From Rhizobium leguminosarum bv. trifolii WSM1325 (lineage in GTDB: Bacteria; Pseudomonadota; Alphaproteobacteria; Rhizobiales; Rhizobiaceae): a stretch of DNA of 64,000 bases. Position 1 is the stretch's first letter. Each line of letters opens with the position of its first letter. This document shows positions 20,089 to 29,072 of the stretch, in pieces. The translations under genes and the position numbers were made by a program. The notes beneath the pieces were generated by a model, which was given only the letters and a program-made list of their open reading frames with translations, was not told the origin of the DNA and did not search any database. The stretch spans positions 1,426,001 to 1,490,000 of the forward strand of contig CP001622.1 in assembly GCA_000023185.1 (NCBI GenBank). The letters are read 5' to 3'.

Positions 20089-21927
20089 ATGCCAGTTTAC
20101 CGTTCCAGAACCACGACCCATGGCCGCAACATGGCGGGCGCCCGCGGCCTTTGGCGCGCCACGGGCATGAAGGATTCGGATTTCGGCAAGCCGATCATCG
20201 CGGTGGTGAATTCCTTCACCCAGTTCGTGCCCGGCCACGTGCACCTGAAGGACCTTGGCCAGCTCGTTGCCCGCGAGATCGAGGCGGCCGGCGGTGTCGC
20301 CAAGGAATTCAACACGATCGCCGTCGATGACGGCATCGCCATGGGCCATGACGGCATGCTTTATTCGCTGCCCTCGCGTGAGCTCATCGCCGACAGCGTC
20401 GAATATATGGTCAATGCTCATTGCGCCGACGCCATGGTCTGCATCTCCAATTGCGACAAGATCACCCCCGGCATGCTGATGGCGTCGCTGCGTCTCAATA
20501 TCCCGACCGTCTTCGTCTCGGGCGGTCCGATGGAAGCCGGCAAGGTCGTGCTGCACGGCAAGACGCATGCGCTCGACCTGGTCGATGCCATGGTCGCCGC
20601 AGCCGATGACAAGATCAGCGACGAGGACGTCCAGACCATCGAACGCTCGGCCTGTCCGACCTGTGGTTCCTGCTCCGGCATGTTCACCGCCAATTCGATG
20701 AACTGCCTGACGGAAGCCCTCGGCCTGTCGCTGCCCGGCAACGGCTCGACGCTTGCCACCCATCTCGACCGCAAGCGCCTCTTCGTCGAGGCCGGTCATC
20801 TGATTGTCGATCTCGCCCGCCGTTATTACGAGCAGGATGACGTCAAGGCGCTGCCGCGCACCATTGCCTCCAAGCAGGCCTTCGAGAATGCCATGACGCT
20901 CGATATCGCCATGGGCGGTTCCACCAATACGGTCCTGCACATTCTTGCCGCCGCCCATGAAGGCGAGATCGATTTCAATATGGCCGATATCGACGCGCTG
21001 TCGCGCCGCGTGCCGTGCCTGTCGAAGGTCGCACCCGCCAAGAGTGACGTGCATATGGAAGACGTCCACCGCGCCGGCGGCATCATGTCGATCCTCGGCG
21101 AACTCGACAAGGGTGGTCTCTTGAACCGCGATTGCCCGACGGTCCATGCCGAGACGCTGGGCGATGCGATCGATCGCTGGGATATCACCCGCACGAACAG
21201 CGAAACCGTGCGCAACTTCTATCGTGCCGCACCCGGCGGCATCCCGACCCAGGTCGCCTTCAGCCAGGAAGCCCGTTGGGACGATCTCGACACCGATCGC
21301 GAGAACGGCGTCATCCGCTCGGTCGAGCATCCCTTCTCCAAGGATGGCGGCCTTGCCGTGCTCAAGGGCAACCTTGCGATTGACGGCTGCATCGTCAAGA
21401 CCGCTGGCGTCGATGAATCGATCCTGAAGTTCTCCGGCCCCGCCCGCGTCTTCGAAAGCCAGGATTCGTCGGTCAAGGCGATCCTTGCCAACGAGGTGAA
21501 GGCCGGCGACGTCGTCGTCATCCGCTACGAAGGTCCGAAGGGCGGCCCGGGCATGCAGGAAATGCTCTATCCGACGAGCTATCTGAAGTCGAAGGGCCTC
21601 GGCAAGGCATGCGCGCTCATCACCGACGGCCGCTTCTCCGGCGGCACTTCCGGCCTCTCGATCGGCCACGCCTCGCCGGAAGCGGCAAATGGCGGCACGA
21701 TCGGCCTGGTGCGCGAAGGCGACATGATCGACATCGACATCCCCAACCGCACGATCAGCCTGCGTGTCAGCGAGACTGAACTCGCCGCCCGCCGCGCCGA
21801 GCAGGACGCCAAGGGCTGGTACCCGGTCGAAGTCCGCAAGCGCAATGTCACGACCGCGCTAAAGGCCTACGCGGCCTTCGCAACGAGTGCGGACCGCGGT
21901 GCCGTGCGCGATCTGAACGCCCGCTGA
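20089..21927 (+). CDS. ilvD: Dihydroxy-acid dehydratase
   Basis: IlvD dehydrates 2,3-dihydroxy-isovalerate and 2,3-dihydroxy-3-methylvalerate in valine and isoleucine synthesis. The 612-residue product starts [19 protein letters not shown] and has the Fe-S cluster signatures [10 protein letters not shown] and [18 protein letters not shown], and the C-terminal block [21 protein letters not shown] 20089 follows GAGGAAG; the open frame upstream to 20020 has no homologous character. It stands alone and is followed by a repeat element. Confidence 0.97.
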   Translation: MPVYRSRTTTHGRNMAGARGLWRATGMKDSDFGKPIIAVVNSFTQFVPGHVHLKDLGQLVAREIEAAGGVAKEFNTIAVDDGIAMGHDGMLYSLPSRELIADSVEYMVNAHCADAMVCISNCDKITPGMLMASLRLNIPTVFVSGGPMEAGKVVLHGKTHALDLVDAMVAAADDKISDEDVQTIERSACPTCGSCSGMFTANSMNCLTEALGLSLPGNGSTLATHLDRKRLFVEAGHLIVDLARRYYEQDDVKALPRTIASKQAFENAMTLDIAMGGSTNTVLHILAAAHEGEIDFNMADIDALSRRVPCLSKVAPAKSDVHMEDVHRAGGIMSILGELDKGGLLNRDCPTVHAETLGDAIDRWDITRTNSETVRNFYRAAPGGIPTQVAFSQEARWDDLDTDRENGVIRSVEHPFSKDGGLAVLKGNLAIDGCIVKTAGVDESILKFSGPARVFESQDSSVKAILANEVKAGDVVVIRYEGPKGGPGMQEMLYPTSYLKSKGLGKACALITDGRFSGGTSGLSIGHASPEAANGGTIGLVREGDMIDIDIPNRTISLRVSETELAARRAEQDAKGWYPVEVRKRNVTTALKAYAAFATSADRGAVRDLNAR

Positions 21928-21985
21928 GCAGCCTCAGCTTACGAGCCGTTGATGAAAAGTCAGCAGCTCTTCCAACCGGTCGATT

Positions 21986-22097
21986 CAGAGCATGATGCCG
22001 AAAAGTGTGAGCGGTTTTCGGACGACATCATGCTCTCACTCTATAATGTAGAACAGGATTCAGATTTTAGGCCGACCCGGCCTAAAATCATCCTGTT
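21986..22097 (+). repeat. Composite intergenic repeat, copy 1
   Basis: Two adjacent hairpin modules. Module A, 21988-22036, begins AGCATGATGCCGAAAAG and ends CGACATCATGCT. Module B, 22051-22097, runs from GAACAGGATTCAGATTTTAG to CATCCTGTTC, with internal AGGCCG/CGGCCT. A near-identical copy lies at 22966-23077 in inverted orientation. The layout resembles the mosaic intergenic elements (RIME type) of rhizobia. The last bases touch the stop codon of the minus-strand gene at 22098. Confidence 0.85.
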
Positions 22098-22451
22098 CTA
22101 GAGCGGCCGGTTGATGTTTTTATAGGTCTCGCCGAACTGCTTCAGCCGCTCGTCATAGGCAGCCTTGATACACGCCGCATCAGCTCCGCATTCCTGCCGC
22201 TTTTTCAGCCAGGCCGTCTGTTCGTCCTGCAATGTTCCGCGCGAACCCATGGCCAGAAGGCCCGAGAGCAAATCGAAAGTCGTCACCATCTTCACGTCGG
22301 CATCGTTGAGTGCGCGGTTGTCGCAGATCGCTTTTTCATCCGGCTTCAATTCTTTCGCATCGCAATCGAAGCTTGCTGCCTGTGCCAGGTTCGATGCAAT
22401 GAGCAGGATCGCAAAGCCGAGGGCCGCTGTCGTCGTTCTTGTCGTGATCAT
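22098..22451 (-). CDS. Lysozyme-inhibitor LprI-like small secreted protein
   Basis: The 117-residue product has a clear signal peptide (GFAILLIASNLAQA, cleavage near residue 25) and a mature part with four cysteines in the spacing FDC-EKAIC-QECG-AACI. That spacing is typical of the LprI/DUF1311 family, some members of which inhibit lysozyme. A periplasmic role is inferred. The stop abuts repeat copy 1. The YkvA-like gene lies 23 bases upstream on the same strand, so the two probably form an operon. Confidence 0.75.
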   Translation of the reverse strand: MITTRTTTAALGFAILLIASNLAQAASFDCDAKELKPDEKAICDNRALNDADVKMVTTFDLLSGLLAMGSRGTLQDEQTAWLKKRQECGADAACIKAAYDERLKQFGETYKNINRPL

Positions 22452-22474
22452 TCATATGTTCCTATTGCTGCCGG

Positions 22475-22855
22475 TCAGGCTAGCTTCCGCAGTGCCAGAG
22501 CCAGGAAGATGATGCACATGAGCCAGACGGCAAGGATGAAGATCAGTCCGACCCGGCTGGAGGGATGCTCGATGCGCCCTGTCGCCTCCGTACGAAGCTC
22601 GTTCATCACCTCTATTGGCACGAGCCGGATCGCCAGCACGATGCCGAGCGGCACGATAAGGAGGTCGTCGAGATAGCCGAGGACGGGGATGAAATCGGGG
22701 ATGAGATCGATGGGCGACAGCGCATAGGCTGCAACGGCGCCGGCCACCGCTTTGGCATGCCACGGCACGCGGGAATCGCGGGCGGCAAGCCATAGGGCGA
22801 CGATGTCACGCTTCAGTAACTTCGCCCAGTTTTTGGCTTTTGATATCAGTTGCAT
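22475..22855 (-). CDS. YkvA-like (DUF1232) membrane protein
   Basis: The 126-residue product contains the DUF1232 core YALSPIDLIPDFIPVLGYLD near residues 45-65, followed by a hydrophobic segment and a C-terminal transmembrane helix (GLIFILAVWLMCIIFLALAL). Function is unknown. ATG at 22855 has AGGAAG seven bases upstream; the TTG at 22861 is too close to that site. It is the first gene of a two-gene unit with the LprI-like gene, and the unit is enclosed by inverted repeats. Confidence 0.8.
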   Translation of the reverse strand: MQLISKAKNWAKLLKRDIVALWLAARDSRVPWHAKAVAGAVAAYALSPIDLIPDFIPVLGYLDDLLIVPLGIVLAIRLVPIEVMNELRTEATGRIEHPSSRVGLIFILAVWLMCIIFLALALRKLA

Positions 22856-22965
22856 GGCCAATCTTCCTGAATCAAATTCATAATGAGTTCAACCGGTTCC
22901 TAAGACGCCCTCTCGCCTTGTTCTTCCATGCTTCCGCCCTCTTTCCTTTCTAGCGTCGGGCCGCA

Positions 22966-23077
22966 GAACAGGATGGTTTTAGGCCGGTTCGGCCTAAAAT
23001 CTGAATCCTGTTCGCAATAAATAGTTAGAGCATGATGTCGTCCGAAAACCGCTCACGCTTTTCGGCATCATGCTCTA
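22966..23077 (-). repeat. Composite intergenic repeat, copy 2 (inverted)
   Basis: This is the reverse complement of the 21986-22097 element with few substitutions. It begins with module B (GAACAGGATGGTTTTAGGCC to CTGAATCCTGTTC, 22966-23013). After a 13-base A/T-rich spacer comes module A (AGAGCATGATGTCGTCCG to CATCATGCTCT). It lies between the YkvA-like gene and the Do-type protease gene and may sit in the protease mRNA leader. Confidence 0.85.
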
Positions 23078-23111
23078 AAACGTTCCTCAAGAGGATTCAC
23101 AAGGGATACCC

Positions 23112-24515
23112 ATGCAAGGCCTGTTCAAGCGCGCCTCCGTCTCGCTATTCGCTCTCATGCTCGTTCTGCCGGCTGCGGCCCATGCGCAGACGGCAAAGAC
23201 CGTACCCGAGAGCCAGATGCAGATGCAGCTCTCCTTCGCGCCGCTCGTCAAACAGACGTCAGGCGCCGTCGTCAACGTTTATGCGGAAAAGACCGTCCAG
23301 CGGCAGTCGCCCTTTGCTGGCGACCCTTTCTTCGAGCAATTTTTCGGCCAGCAGATGCCGAACCGTTCGGAGAAGCAGTCTTCGCTCGGCTCCGGCGTCA
23401 TCGTCGAGGCGAACGGCACTGTCGTGACCAACAATCACGTCATCGAGGGCGCCGACGATATCAAGGTGGCGCTCTCGGACGGCCGCGAATTCCCCTGCAA
23501 GGTGGTACTGCGCGACGACCGTGTCGACCTTGCCGTGCTGAAGATCGACGCCAAGGAAAGCTTTCCGACATTGCCGATCGGCAATTCCGATACGGTCGAG
23601 GTCGGTGATCTCGTGCTGGCGATCGGCAATCCCTTCGGTGTCGGCCAGACGGTGACGAGCGGTATCGTCTCGGCGCTTGCCCGCAACCAGGTGATCAAGA
23701 ACGAGTTCGGTTTCTTCATCCAGACCGATGCCTCGATCAATCCCGGCAATTCCGGCGGTGCCTTGATGAATATGAAGGGCGAGCTGATCGGCATCAACAC
23801 GGCGATCTTCTCGCGCGGCGGTGGATCGAACGGCATTGGTTTCGCCATCCCCGCCAATCTGGTCAAGGTCTTCCTCACCTCTGCCGATGCCGGCGTCAAA
23901 TCCTTCGAGCGGCCCTATGTCGGCGCGAGCTTCGATGCCGTGACCTCGGAAGTGGCTGAGGCGCTGGGGCTGAACAAAGTCCGCGGCGCGCTCGTCGTCA
24001 AGGTTTCGGAAGGTGGGCCAGCCGCCAAGGCCGGGCTGAAGGCCGGCGAAATCGTCACCGCCGTCGACGGAATTTCCGTCGAGCATCCGGATGCGCTGCT
24101 CTACCGGCTGACGACGGCCGGTCTCGGCAATTCAGTCAAGCTCACCGTCATCGAGAATGGCCGCGAGGAGCAACTGCCGCTGACGCTTGCCCGCGCCCCG
24201 GAAACCTCGCCGCGCGACCAGCGCACCATCGGCGGACACACGCCGTTTACCGGTGCCGTCGTCGAAAACCTGTCGCCGCGTGTCGCCGACGAGCTGCGCA
24301 TGCCGCCCGAATCGGCAGGCGTCGTCGTATCCGAGGTGAAGGAGGATTCGCCTGCCGCCCGTCTCGGTTTCGAACCGAAGGATATCATCGTCTCGATCAA
24401 CGGTACCGATGTGAAGTCGACCAGCGAACTGTCCGAGATCGCCGATAGCGACCCCGGCCTCTGGCGGGTCGAGATCGAGCGTGACGGCCAGCGCATCCGG
24501 CAATTCTTCCGATGA
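23112..24515 (+). CDS. Do-family (DegP/HtrA-like) periplasmic serine protease
   Basis: Periplasmic quality-control protease/chaperone. The 467-residue product has a signal peptide (cleavage near AHAQ, residue 25) and a trypsin-like domain with the triad His in TNNHVIEGAD, Asp in DDRVDLAVLKID and Ser in NPGNSGGAL. Two PDZ domains follow (about residues 275-360 and 385-465). It could correspond to DegP- or DegQ-type Do proteases; which one cannot be decided. Its stop overlaps the rarA start by four bases. Confidence 0.93.
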   Translation: MQGLFKRASVSLFALMLVLPAAAHAQTAKTVPESQMQMQLSFAPLVKQTSGAVVNVYAEKTVQRQSPFAGDPFFEQFFGQQMPNRSEKQSSLGSGVIVEANGTVVTNNHVIEGADDIKVALSDGREFPCKVVLRDDRVDLAVLKIDAKESFPTLPIGNSDTVEVGDLVLAIGNPFGVGQTVTSGIVSALARNQVIKNEFGFFIQTDASINPGNSGGALMNMKGELIGINTAIFSRGGGSNGIGFAIPANLVKVFLTSADAGVKSFERPYVGASFDAVTSEVAEALGLNKVRGALVVKVSEGGPAAKAGLKAGEIVTAVDGISVEHPDALLYRLTTAGLGNSVKLTVIENGREEQLPLTLARAPETSPRDQRTIGGHTPFTGAVVENLSPRVADELRMPPESAGVVVSEVKEDSPAARLGFEPKDIIVSINGTDVKSTSELSEIADSDPGLWRVEIERDGQRIRQFFR

Positions 24516-25828
24516 GCAACGATCTCTTCGCGCCGCGCGTTCCGGAGGAGGTCGCCGCCAGGCGGCCGCTTGCCGACCGGCTGCGGCCGAAGACGCTTGC
24601 CGATGTCACCGGTCAGGAACACCTGACCGGCGAGGATGGCGTGCTGAAAAGAATGATCGAAAGCGGCTCGCTCGGCTCGATGATCTTCTGGGGTCCGCCC
24701 GGCACCGGCAAGACGACGGTGGCACGGCTGCTTTCGGGCGAGGCGGGCCTGGCCTTCGAGCAGATATCGGCGATCTTCTCCGGCGTCGCCGACCTGAAGA
24801 AGGTGTTCGAGACAGCCCGTTTGCGGCGTATGGACGGCCGTCAGACGCTGCTCTTCGTCGATGAGATCCATCGTTTCAACCGCGCCCAGCAGGACAGTTT
24901 CCTGCCCGTCATGGAGGATGGCACGGTCATCCTCGTCGGCGCCACCACCGAGAACCCCTCCTTCGAGCTCAACGCCGCTCTGCTGTCGCGTGCCCGTGTG
25001 CTCACCTTCAAGTCGCATGACGAGGAAAGCCTTGAGGAACTGCTGAAGCGTGCCGAGACGATCGAGCAGAAGCCGCTGCCGCTGACGGAGGATGCCCGCG
25101 TGAGCCTGATCCGCATGGCCGACGGCGATGGCCGCGCCGTGCTGACGCTCGCCGAAGAAGTCTGGCGCGCGGCGCGCGAAGGCGAGAGCTTCGATACCGA
25201 AGGCCTGACGCGCATCGTCCAGCGCCGTGCCCCGGTCTACGATAAGGCGCAGGATGGCCACTACAATCTGATCTCGGCACTGCATAAATCCGTACGCGGC
25301 TCGGATCCCGATGCCGCGCTCTATTATCTCGCCCGCATGTTCGATGCCGGCGAGGACCCGCTCTATCTCGGCCGGCGGCTGGTGCGCATGGCTGTGGAGG
25401 ATATCGGTCTTGCCGATCCGCAGGCACTGGTGATCTGCAATGCCGCCAAGGATGCCTATGAGTATCTCGGCTCGCCGGAAGGCGAACTGGCGCTTGCCCA
25501 GGCCTGCGTCTATCTCGCCACCGCCCCGAAATCGAATGCCGTCTACACCGCCTTCAAGGCGGCAAGCCAGGCCGCCAAGCAGAACGGCTCGTTGCTACCG
25601 CCGAAGCACATCCTCAACGCGCCGACCAAGCTGATGAAGGGTGAGGGTTACGGCGACGGCTATCGCTACGACCACGACGAGCCGGATGCCTTTTCCGGCC
25701 AGGATTATTTCCCGGAGAAGATGGGACGCCAGATCTTCTATGATCCGCCGGAACGCGGCTTCGAGCGCGATATCCGCAAGCGGCTGGAATGGTGGGCGAA
25801 GCTTCGCAAAGAGCGTAATCCGCGCTGA
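24512..25828 (+). CDS. rarA: Replication-associated recombination protein RarA (MgsA)
   Basis: RarA is a clamp-loader-like AAA+ ATPase that acts at stalled replication forks. The 438-residue product has Walker [10 protein letters not shown] (residues about 59-67), Walker [12 protein letters not shown], sensor 1 GATTENPSF, and the C-terminal MgsA tetramerisation region (KYLGSPEG- and [23 protein letters not shown]). It overlaps the protease gene by four bases, so the two are co-translated. Confidence 0.95.
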   Translation: MSNDLFAPRVPEEVAARRPLADRLRPKTLADVTGQEHLTGEDGVLKRMIESGSLGSMIFWGPPGTGKTTVARLLSGEAGLAFEQISAIFSGVADLKKVFETARLRRMDGRQTLLFVDEIHRFNRAQQDSFLPVMEDGTVILVGATTENPSFELNAALLSRARVLTFKSHDEESLEELLKRAETIEQKPLPLTEDARVSLIRMADGDGRAVLTLAEEVWRAAREGESFDTEGLTRIVQRRAPVYDKAQDGHYNLISALHKSVRGSDPDAALYYLARMFDAGEDPLYLGRRLVRMAVEDIGLADPQALVICNAAKDAYEYLGSPEGELALAQACVYLATAPKSNAVYTAFKAASQAAKQNGSLLPPKHILNAPTKLMKGEGYGDGYRYDHDEPDAFSGQDYFPEKMGRQIFYDPPERGFERDIRKRLEWWAKLRKERNPR

Positions 25829-25841
25829 AGCCCGGCGAACC

Positions 25842-26153
25842 TCAGGAGGCGCGCGGCGTCTTCTGATTTGCCGGCGCGGCGATCACCTTGACGGACGATT
25901 CCGCAAGCCCGTGATGACCTTCCATATCGACGATGACATGCCAGTGACCGCTTTCCGGAACGGCGATCTTGATCGGCGATTTGCGTGCCACGCCGCCGAT
26001 ATATTTGAAATCGAGAACCTCAGTAAACCGCTGAAAATTCGGGGCCGTCATCAGGCGGACATTGTTCGCCGCATTCAACGACACCTCGATGATCGTTCCG
26101 GCGCGTTGTTCCTTGAGATCGTAATGGGTGAAGCGGAAATTCGGTTTCGGCAT
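25842..26153 (-). CDS. DUF1883 family protein
   Basis: Small conserved protein of 103 residues with the DUF1883 pattern: FTHYDLKEQRAGTIIEVSLN at the N-terminus, then VRLMTAPNFQRF and HWHVIVDMEGHHGLAES. The fold is predicted to be mostly beta. Function is unknown; some DUF1883 domains are found with TIR domains, but none is present here. It converges on rarA with a 13-base gap. Confidence 0.8.
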   Translation of the reverse strand: MPKPNFRFTHYDLKEQRAGTIIEVSLNAANNVRLMTAPNFQRFTEVLDFKYIGGVARKSPIKIAVPESGHWHVIVDMEGHHGLAESSVKVIAAPANQKTPRAS

Positions 26154-26244
26154 CGGTCTCGCGGCGTCTGAAGTCTCTGCGCCAGGATTTTACCAGAATG
26201 TGGGTTAAGGAAAAGTTGGAAATCGGCCGTTCAGCTCATGTCTT

Positions 26245-26278
26245 CGTACTCCCGCTGCATGAAAACAGCGGGAGTACG
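26245..26278. repeat. Perfect 13-bp inverted repeat (hairpin)
   Basis: CGTACTCCCGCTG 26245-26257 and CAGCGGGAGTACG 26266-26278 around an 8-base loop. It lies just beyond the stop of the minus-strand gene at 26286. There is no T-run on either strand, so it may stabilise an mRNA 3' end or act in Rho-linked termination rather than as a classical terminator. Confidence 0.7.
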
Positions 26279-26285
26279 GCAAGAT

Positions 26286-26549
26286 TTAGTGGATATTCGC
26301 CGTGCCGCGCGCAAAGGGCGCGAGTTCGAGCACCATGCCTGCGGCCGCCCTGTGGATATCGGCGGAGAGGCAGTTGCATTCCCCAGCTGCGAAATGGAGG
26401 GCGGCCGCTTCATTGATGAAGAGCCCGCCGACGAGGCCGTCGCGGTCGTGGACGATCCAGCGGCCGCTTCTGTTGCGGCCGACGGTGAAGCGGGCGGAAG
26501 GCGAAAGTGCTGCAGCGGGAAGGCTGCGGCGTTGCTGTGCGTTTGCCAT
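26286..26549 (-). CDS. Conserved small protein of unknown function
   Basis: The 87-residue product (MANAQQRRSLPAAALSPSAR) has a central segment RSGRWIVHDRDGLVGGLFIN followed by EAAALHFAAGE, which suggests a small alpha/beta fold. No signal peptide or membrane helix is seen. ATG at 26549 has GAAGGA eight bases upstream, so the longer open frame to 26579 is not needed. The family is not recognised; codon use is typical of the neighbourhood. Confidence 0.6.
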   Translation of the reverse strand: MANAQQRRSLPAAALSPSARFTVGRNRSGRWIVHDRDGLVGGLFINEAAALHFAAGECNCLSADIHRAAAGMVLELAPFARGTANIH

Positions 26550-26575
26550 TGTGGTGATCCTTCGGTCCTGATGCT

Positions 26576-26758
26576 TCAACGGGAGATGAGGTCGAACATC
26601 ATCTGGACCAGGCCAGCAAAGGCCAGCGTCATCGCAAGGCGGGGTGCAATCGCGACAAGGCCGGAGAGTATCGAATGGGAGGGATCGGCGGCGAGTGTGC
26701 TGATGTGGCCGCGTTGCAGCGGGTCGCTCTCGGCACTCGGTTCAGTCAGGCGTGACAT
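26576..26758 (-). CDS. Small single-pass membrane protein, unknown
   Basis: The product is 60 residues from ATG at 26758 (MSRLTEPSAESDPLQRGH), preceded by AAAGGA on the minus strand. The C-terminal half is a hydrophobic helix (VAIAPRLAMTLAFAGLVQMM). It lies 27 bases upstream of the 26286 gene on the same strand and may be co-transcribed with it. Function is unknown. Confidence 0.5.
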   Translation of the reverse strand: MSRLTEPSAESDPLQRGHISTLAADPSHSILSGLVAIAPRLAMTLAFAGLVQMMFDLISR

Positions 26759-26875
26759 CGGTTTGTCCTTTCGAAGTCTCAACCGCCGCTTGATCGAGCG
26801 GCGGTGTCACGCTTCAAAAATAAGCTCCGGTGGATAGGGTTTCCATTTGGCGGCGAAAACGAAAATATAAAAATC

Positions 26876-27732
26876 TCATAGGGATAACGCCATCCCCGCG
26901 CTGTTTTCGTCAAGGAAGGGCGCAAGCGCCTTGCCGATGGCCAAACGCACCTCCGGCTCGGCAGCGACAAGCGGAAGGCGAAGCTCGGCCTCCAGGCCGC
27001 GCATCAGCCGGAGCGCGTATTTGATCCTCGACGGATCGCCCTCCGGCCCGTGCTGCCTGCTGCATCGAGGTGAAGAGCCTTGGCAGAACGTTGGCGCCCG
27101 GCGAGATCGCGCCGTCGCCGCCAGCGATGGTGAAGGCGAGCGCGGAAGGGTCATGGCCGGAAAAGAAGCGGAAGCGCTGTCGCAGGATCGGCGAAAGGCC
27201 GGCGATGCGAGCGATGTCGCCCGTCGCGTCGCGAATGCCGACAATCCCCGGGGATGGCGGCCAGCCTGCCGAGCGTTTCCGTCGAAAGATCGCTCGCCGT
27301 CTGCGCCGGCGCGTGGTCGACGATGACAGGCAGTCGGCTCGCCGCTGCCACCTGTTCGAAGTGGTGGATGATGCCTTTCTGCCCGGGCTTGGAATAATAG
27401 GGCACGGTGACGAGTGCGGCGGCGGCGCCGAGCGCTTCCGCCTCTCGGGTGAGCGCGATCGTGCTTTCGGTGGAGTTGGTGCCGGTGGCGGCGACGACGG
27501 GCACGCGGCCGGCGGCCGATTGGATGCTGAGGTCGATCACCTCAGCGCGCTCCTGCGGCGAAAGCGTCGGGCCTTCCCCTGACACGGAGCAGACAGCAAG
27601 CCCGTCGACGCCGCTGAGGATCTGCCATTCTGCAAGCGCCCGAAACGCCGGCCTGTCGAGGCCGCGATGGCGAAACGGTGTGACAAGAGCGGTGATCGCG
27701 CCGCCAAGGCGCGGCATTCTCGCCGTTTCCAT
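26876..27732 (-). pseudogene. DapA-like (dihydrodipicolinate synthase family) gene with two frameshifts
   Basis: The first frame (from 27732) encodes an aldolase-type barrel start (GAITALVTPF, then GVDGLAVCSVSGEGPTL) and breaks near 27245 in a CCCCGGGG run. Homology continues in a second frame as GIVGIRDATGDIARI and FFSGHDPSALAFTIAGGDG, and breaks again near 27050 (GGGCCGGAGGGC). The end (PSRIKYALRLMRGLEAELRL) is in a third frame. Each break is explained by one extra G. The Schiff-base lysine position (GIKDATG in typical members) reads GIRDATG, and the YNVPGRT motif reads VDHAPAQT, so even the intact form would be a divergent member. Confidence 0.75.
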
Positions 27733-27740
27733 GGCGGATC

Positions 27741-27899
27741 TCAGAGCGCGCCGAAAACGATGTAGAGCTCGACGCAGGCGAGCACCACGCCGAAGACGAT
27801 CAGCGCCTGGGCGGTGCGCTTCTCGCGCATCTGCTTACTGCCGCGGGTGATCCTGTGTGGACGAGGGAACTGAAAACCGGAAGACATGACATCTCGCAT
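27741..27899 (-). CDS. Short membrane protein, unknown
   Basis: A 52-residue reading frame from ATG at 27899 (AAGG lies nine bases upstream; ATG at 27887 is an alternative start). It has a basic N-terminal half (RPHRITRGSKQMREKRTA) and one hydrophobic C-terminal helix (QALIVFGVVLACVELYIVFG). It lies nine bases upstream of the broken DapA-like gene. The open frame extends further upstream to 28238, but that part overlaps the hydrolase gene and has no protein-like character. Confidence 0.5.
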   Translation of the reverse strand: MRDVMSSGFQFPRPHRITRGSKQMREKRTAQALIVFGVVLACVELYIVFGAL

Positions 27900-28083
27900 G
27901 GCATTTGACCTTTGCAGTGATGACGAAAGGCTAATGCCGCTTGCGATAGGAAATCCATTCGGAGCGAGGCGCGAAAATATAGGAATGACATAAAGACCAA
28001 TGAGAGAAATTTCGAAGTGCGGTGTCGGAAAGACATGAGCGCCGCCGTCCTTGCGGTATCGACGCAAACATGGGAGCAAGGAC

Positions 28084-29031
28084 ATGTCGAAGATGACGCT
28101 GATTTCGATGATCGCAACCGCTGCCGCATTCCTGGCCGCGCCCGATATATCAGGCGCCGACAGCAGCACGCCTGTTATCGAGGAGAAGAAGGCTGCAGCG
28201 CCGATTGTCAGGAAGGGAAGTCTGCCGGTCAACGGCATCGATTATTATTACGAGATTCGCGGTGAGGGCGAGCCGCTGCTGCTCCTTCACGGCGGCCTCG
28301 GGCAGATCGAGATGTTCGCGCCGGTCATGCCTGTTTTCACCGACCACCGGCAGGTGATCGCCGTCGATCTGCAGGGCCATGGCCGCACGCCCCTCGGCAA
28401 GCGGCCGATCGAGCTTCCGGCCATCGGCGCCGATCTGGCAATCCTGGTGAAGCAGCTCGGTTACGACAAGCTCGATGTCTTCGGCTATTCCTTTGGCGGC
28501 GGGGTGGCGTTGAACATGGCGGCGAACGCTCCCGACCAGGTGCGCCGGCTAGTGATCCTCTCGGCACCCTATGCGCAGAACGGCTTCTTCCCGGAGATGC
28601 TGCCGCAGCAGGCGGCCGTCGGCGCCGGTATGGCCGACATGATGAAGGACACGCCGATGTTCCTCTCCTACAAGGCGGTGGCGCCTGACGTTTCGGAATT
28701 TCCGAAGCTGCTCGACGCCATGGGCGCGCTGATGCGCGAACCCATCGACTATAGCGATGCCGTCGACAAGCTCACCATGCCGGTCATGCTGATCTATGGC
28801 GATGCCGACATGATCCGGCCCGAGCATATGATCGACTTCTACCACAAGCTCGGCGGCGGTCTGCGCGATGCGGGCTGGATGCGGGAAAACATGTCGAAGA
28901 ACCGGCTGGCGATCCTGCCCGATCTCACCCACTACGAGACCTTCGCCTCGCCCCTCATGGCGACTATGGCGATGACCTTCCTCGATGGTGGCGGCAAGGC
29001 GCCGAACTGGGCCGAGCAGGTCGGAAAGTAA
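28084..29031 (+). CDS. Exported alpha/beta hydrolase
   Basis: The 315-residue product starts MSKMTLISMIATAAAFLAAP, a probable signal peptide. The alpha/beta hydrolase fold is complete: oxyanion-hole LLLHGGLGQIE, nucleophile elbow GYSFGGG (Ser), acid in LIYGDADMIRP and histidine in LPDLTHYETF. The substrate is unknown. GGAGCAAGGA precedes ATG 28084; the longer frame from 28051 has no better site. It is divergent from the 27741 gene. Confidence 0.85.
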   Translation: MSKMTLISMIATAAAFLAAPDISGADSSTPVIEEKKAAAPIVRKGSLPVNGIDYYYEIRGEGEPLLLLHGGLGQIEMFAPVMPVFTDHRQVIAVDLQGHGRTPLGKRPIELPAIGADLAILVKQLGYDKLDVFGYSFGGGVALNMAANAPDQVRRLVILSAPYAQNGFFPEMLPQQAAVGAGMADMMKDTPMFLSYKAVAPDVSEFPKLLDAMGALMREPIDYSDAVDKLTMPVMLIYGDADMIRPEHMIDFYHKLGGGLRDAGWMRENMSKNRLAILPDLTHYETFASPLMATMAMTFLDGGGKAPNWAEQVGK

Positions 29032-29072
29032 GCGAAGACGGCCGGGTTTTCCCGGCCGCCCTTCCTCCGCAA

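Noticed and set aside
19825..21669. 614-codon minus-strand frame opposite ilvD
   Set aside because: Complement of a well-supported ilvD; no start signals or homologous motifs.
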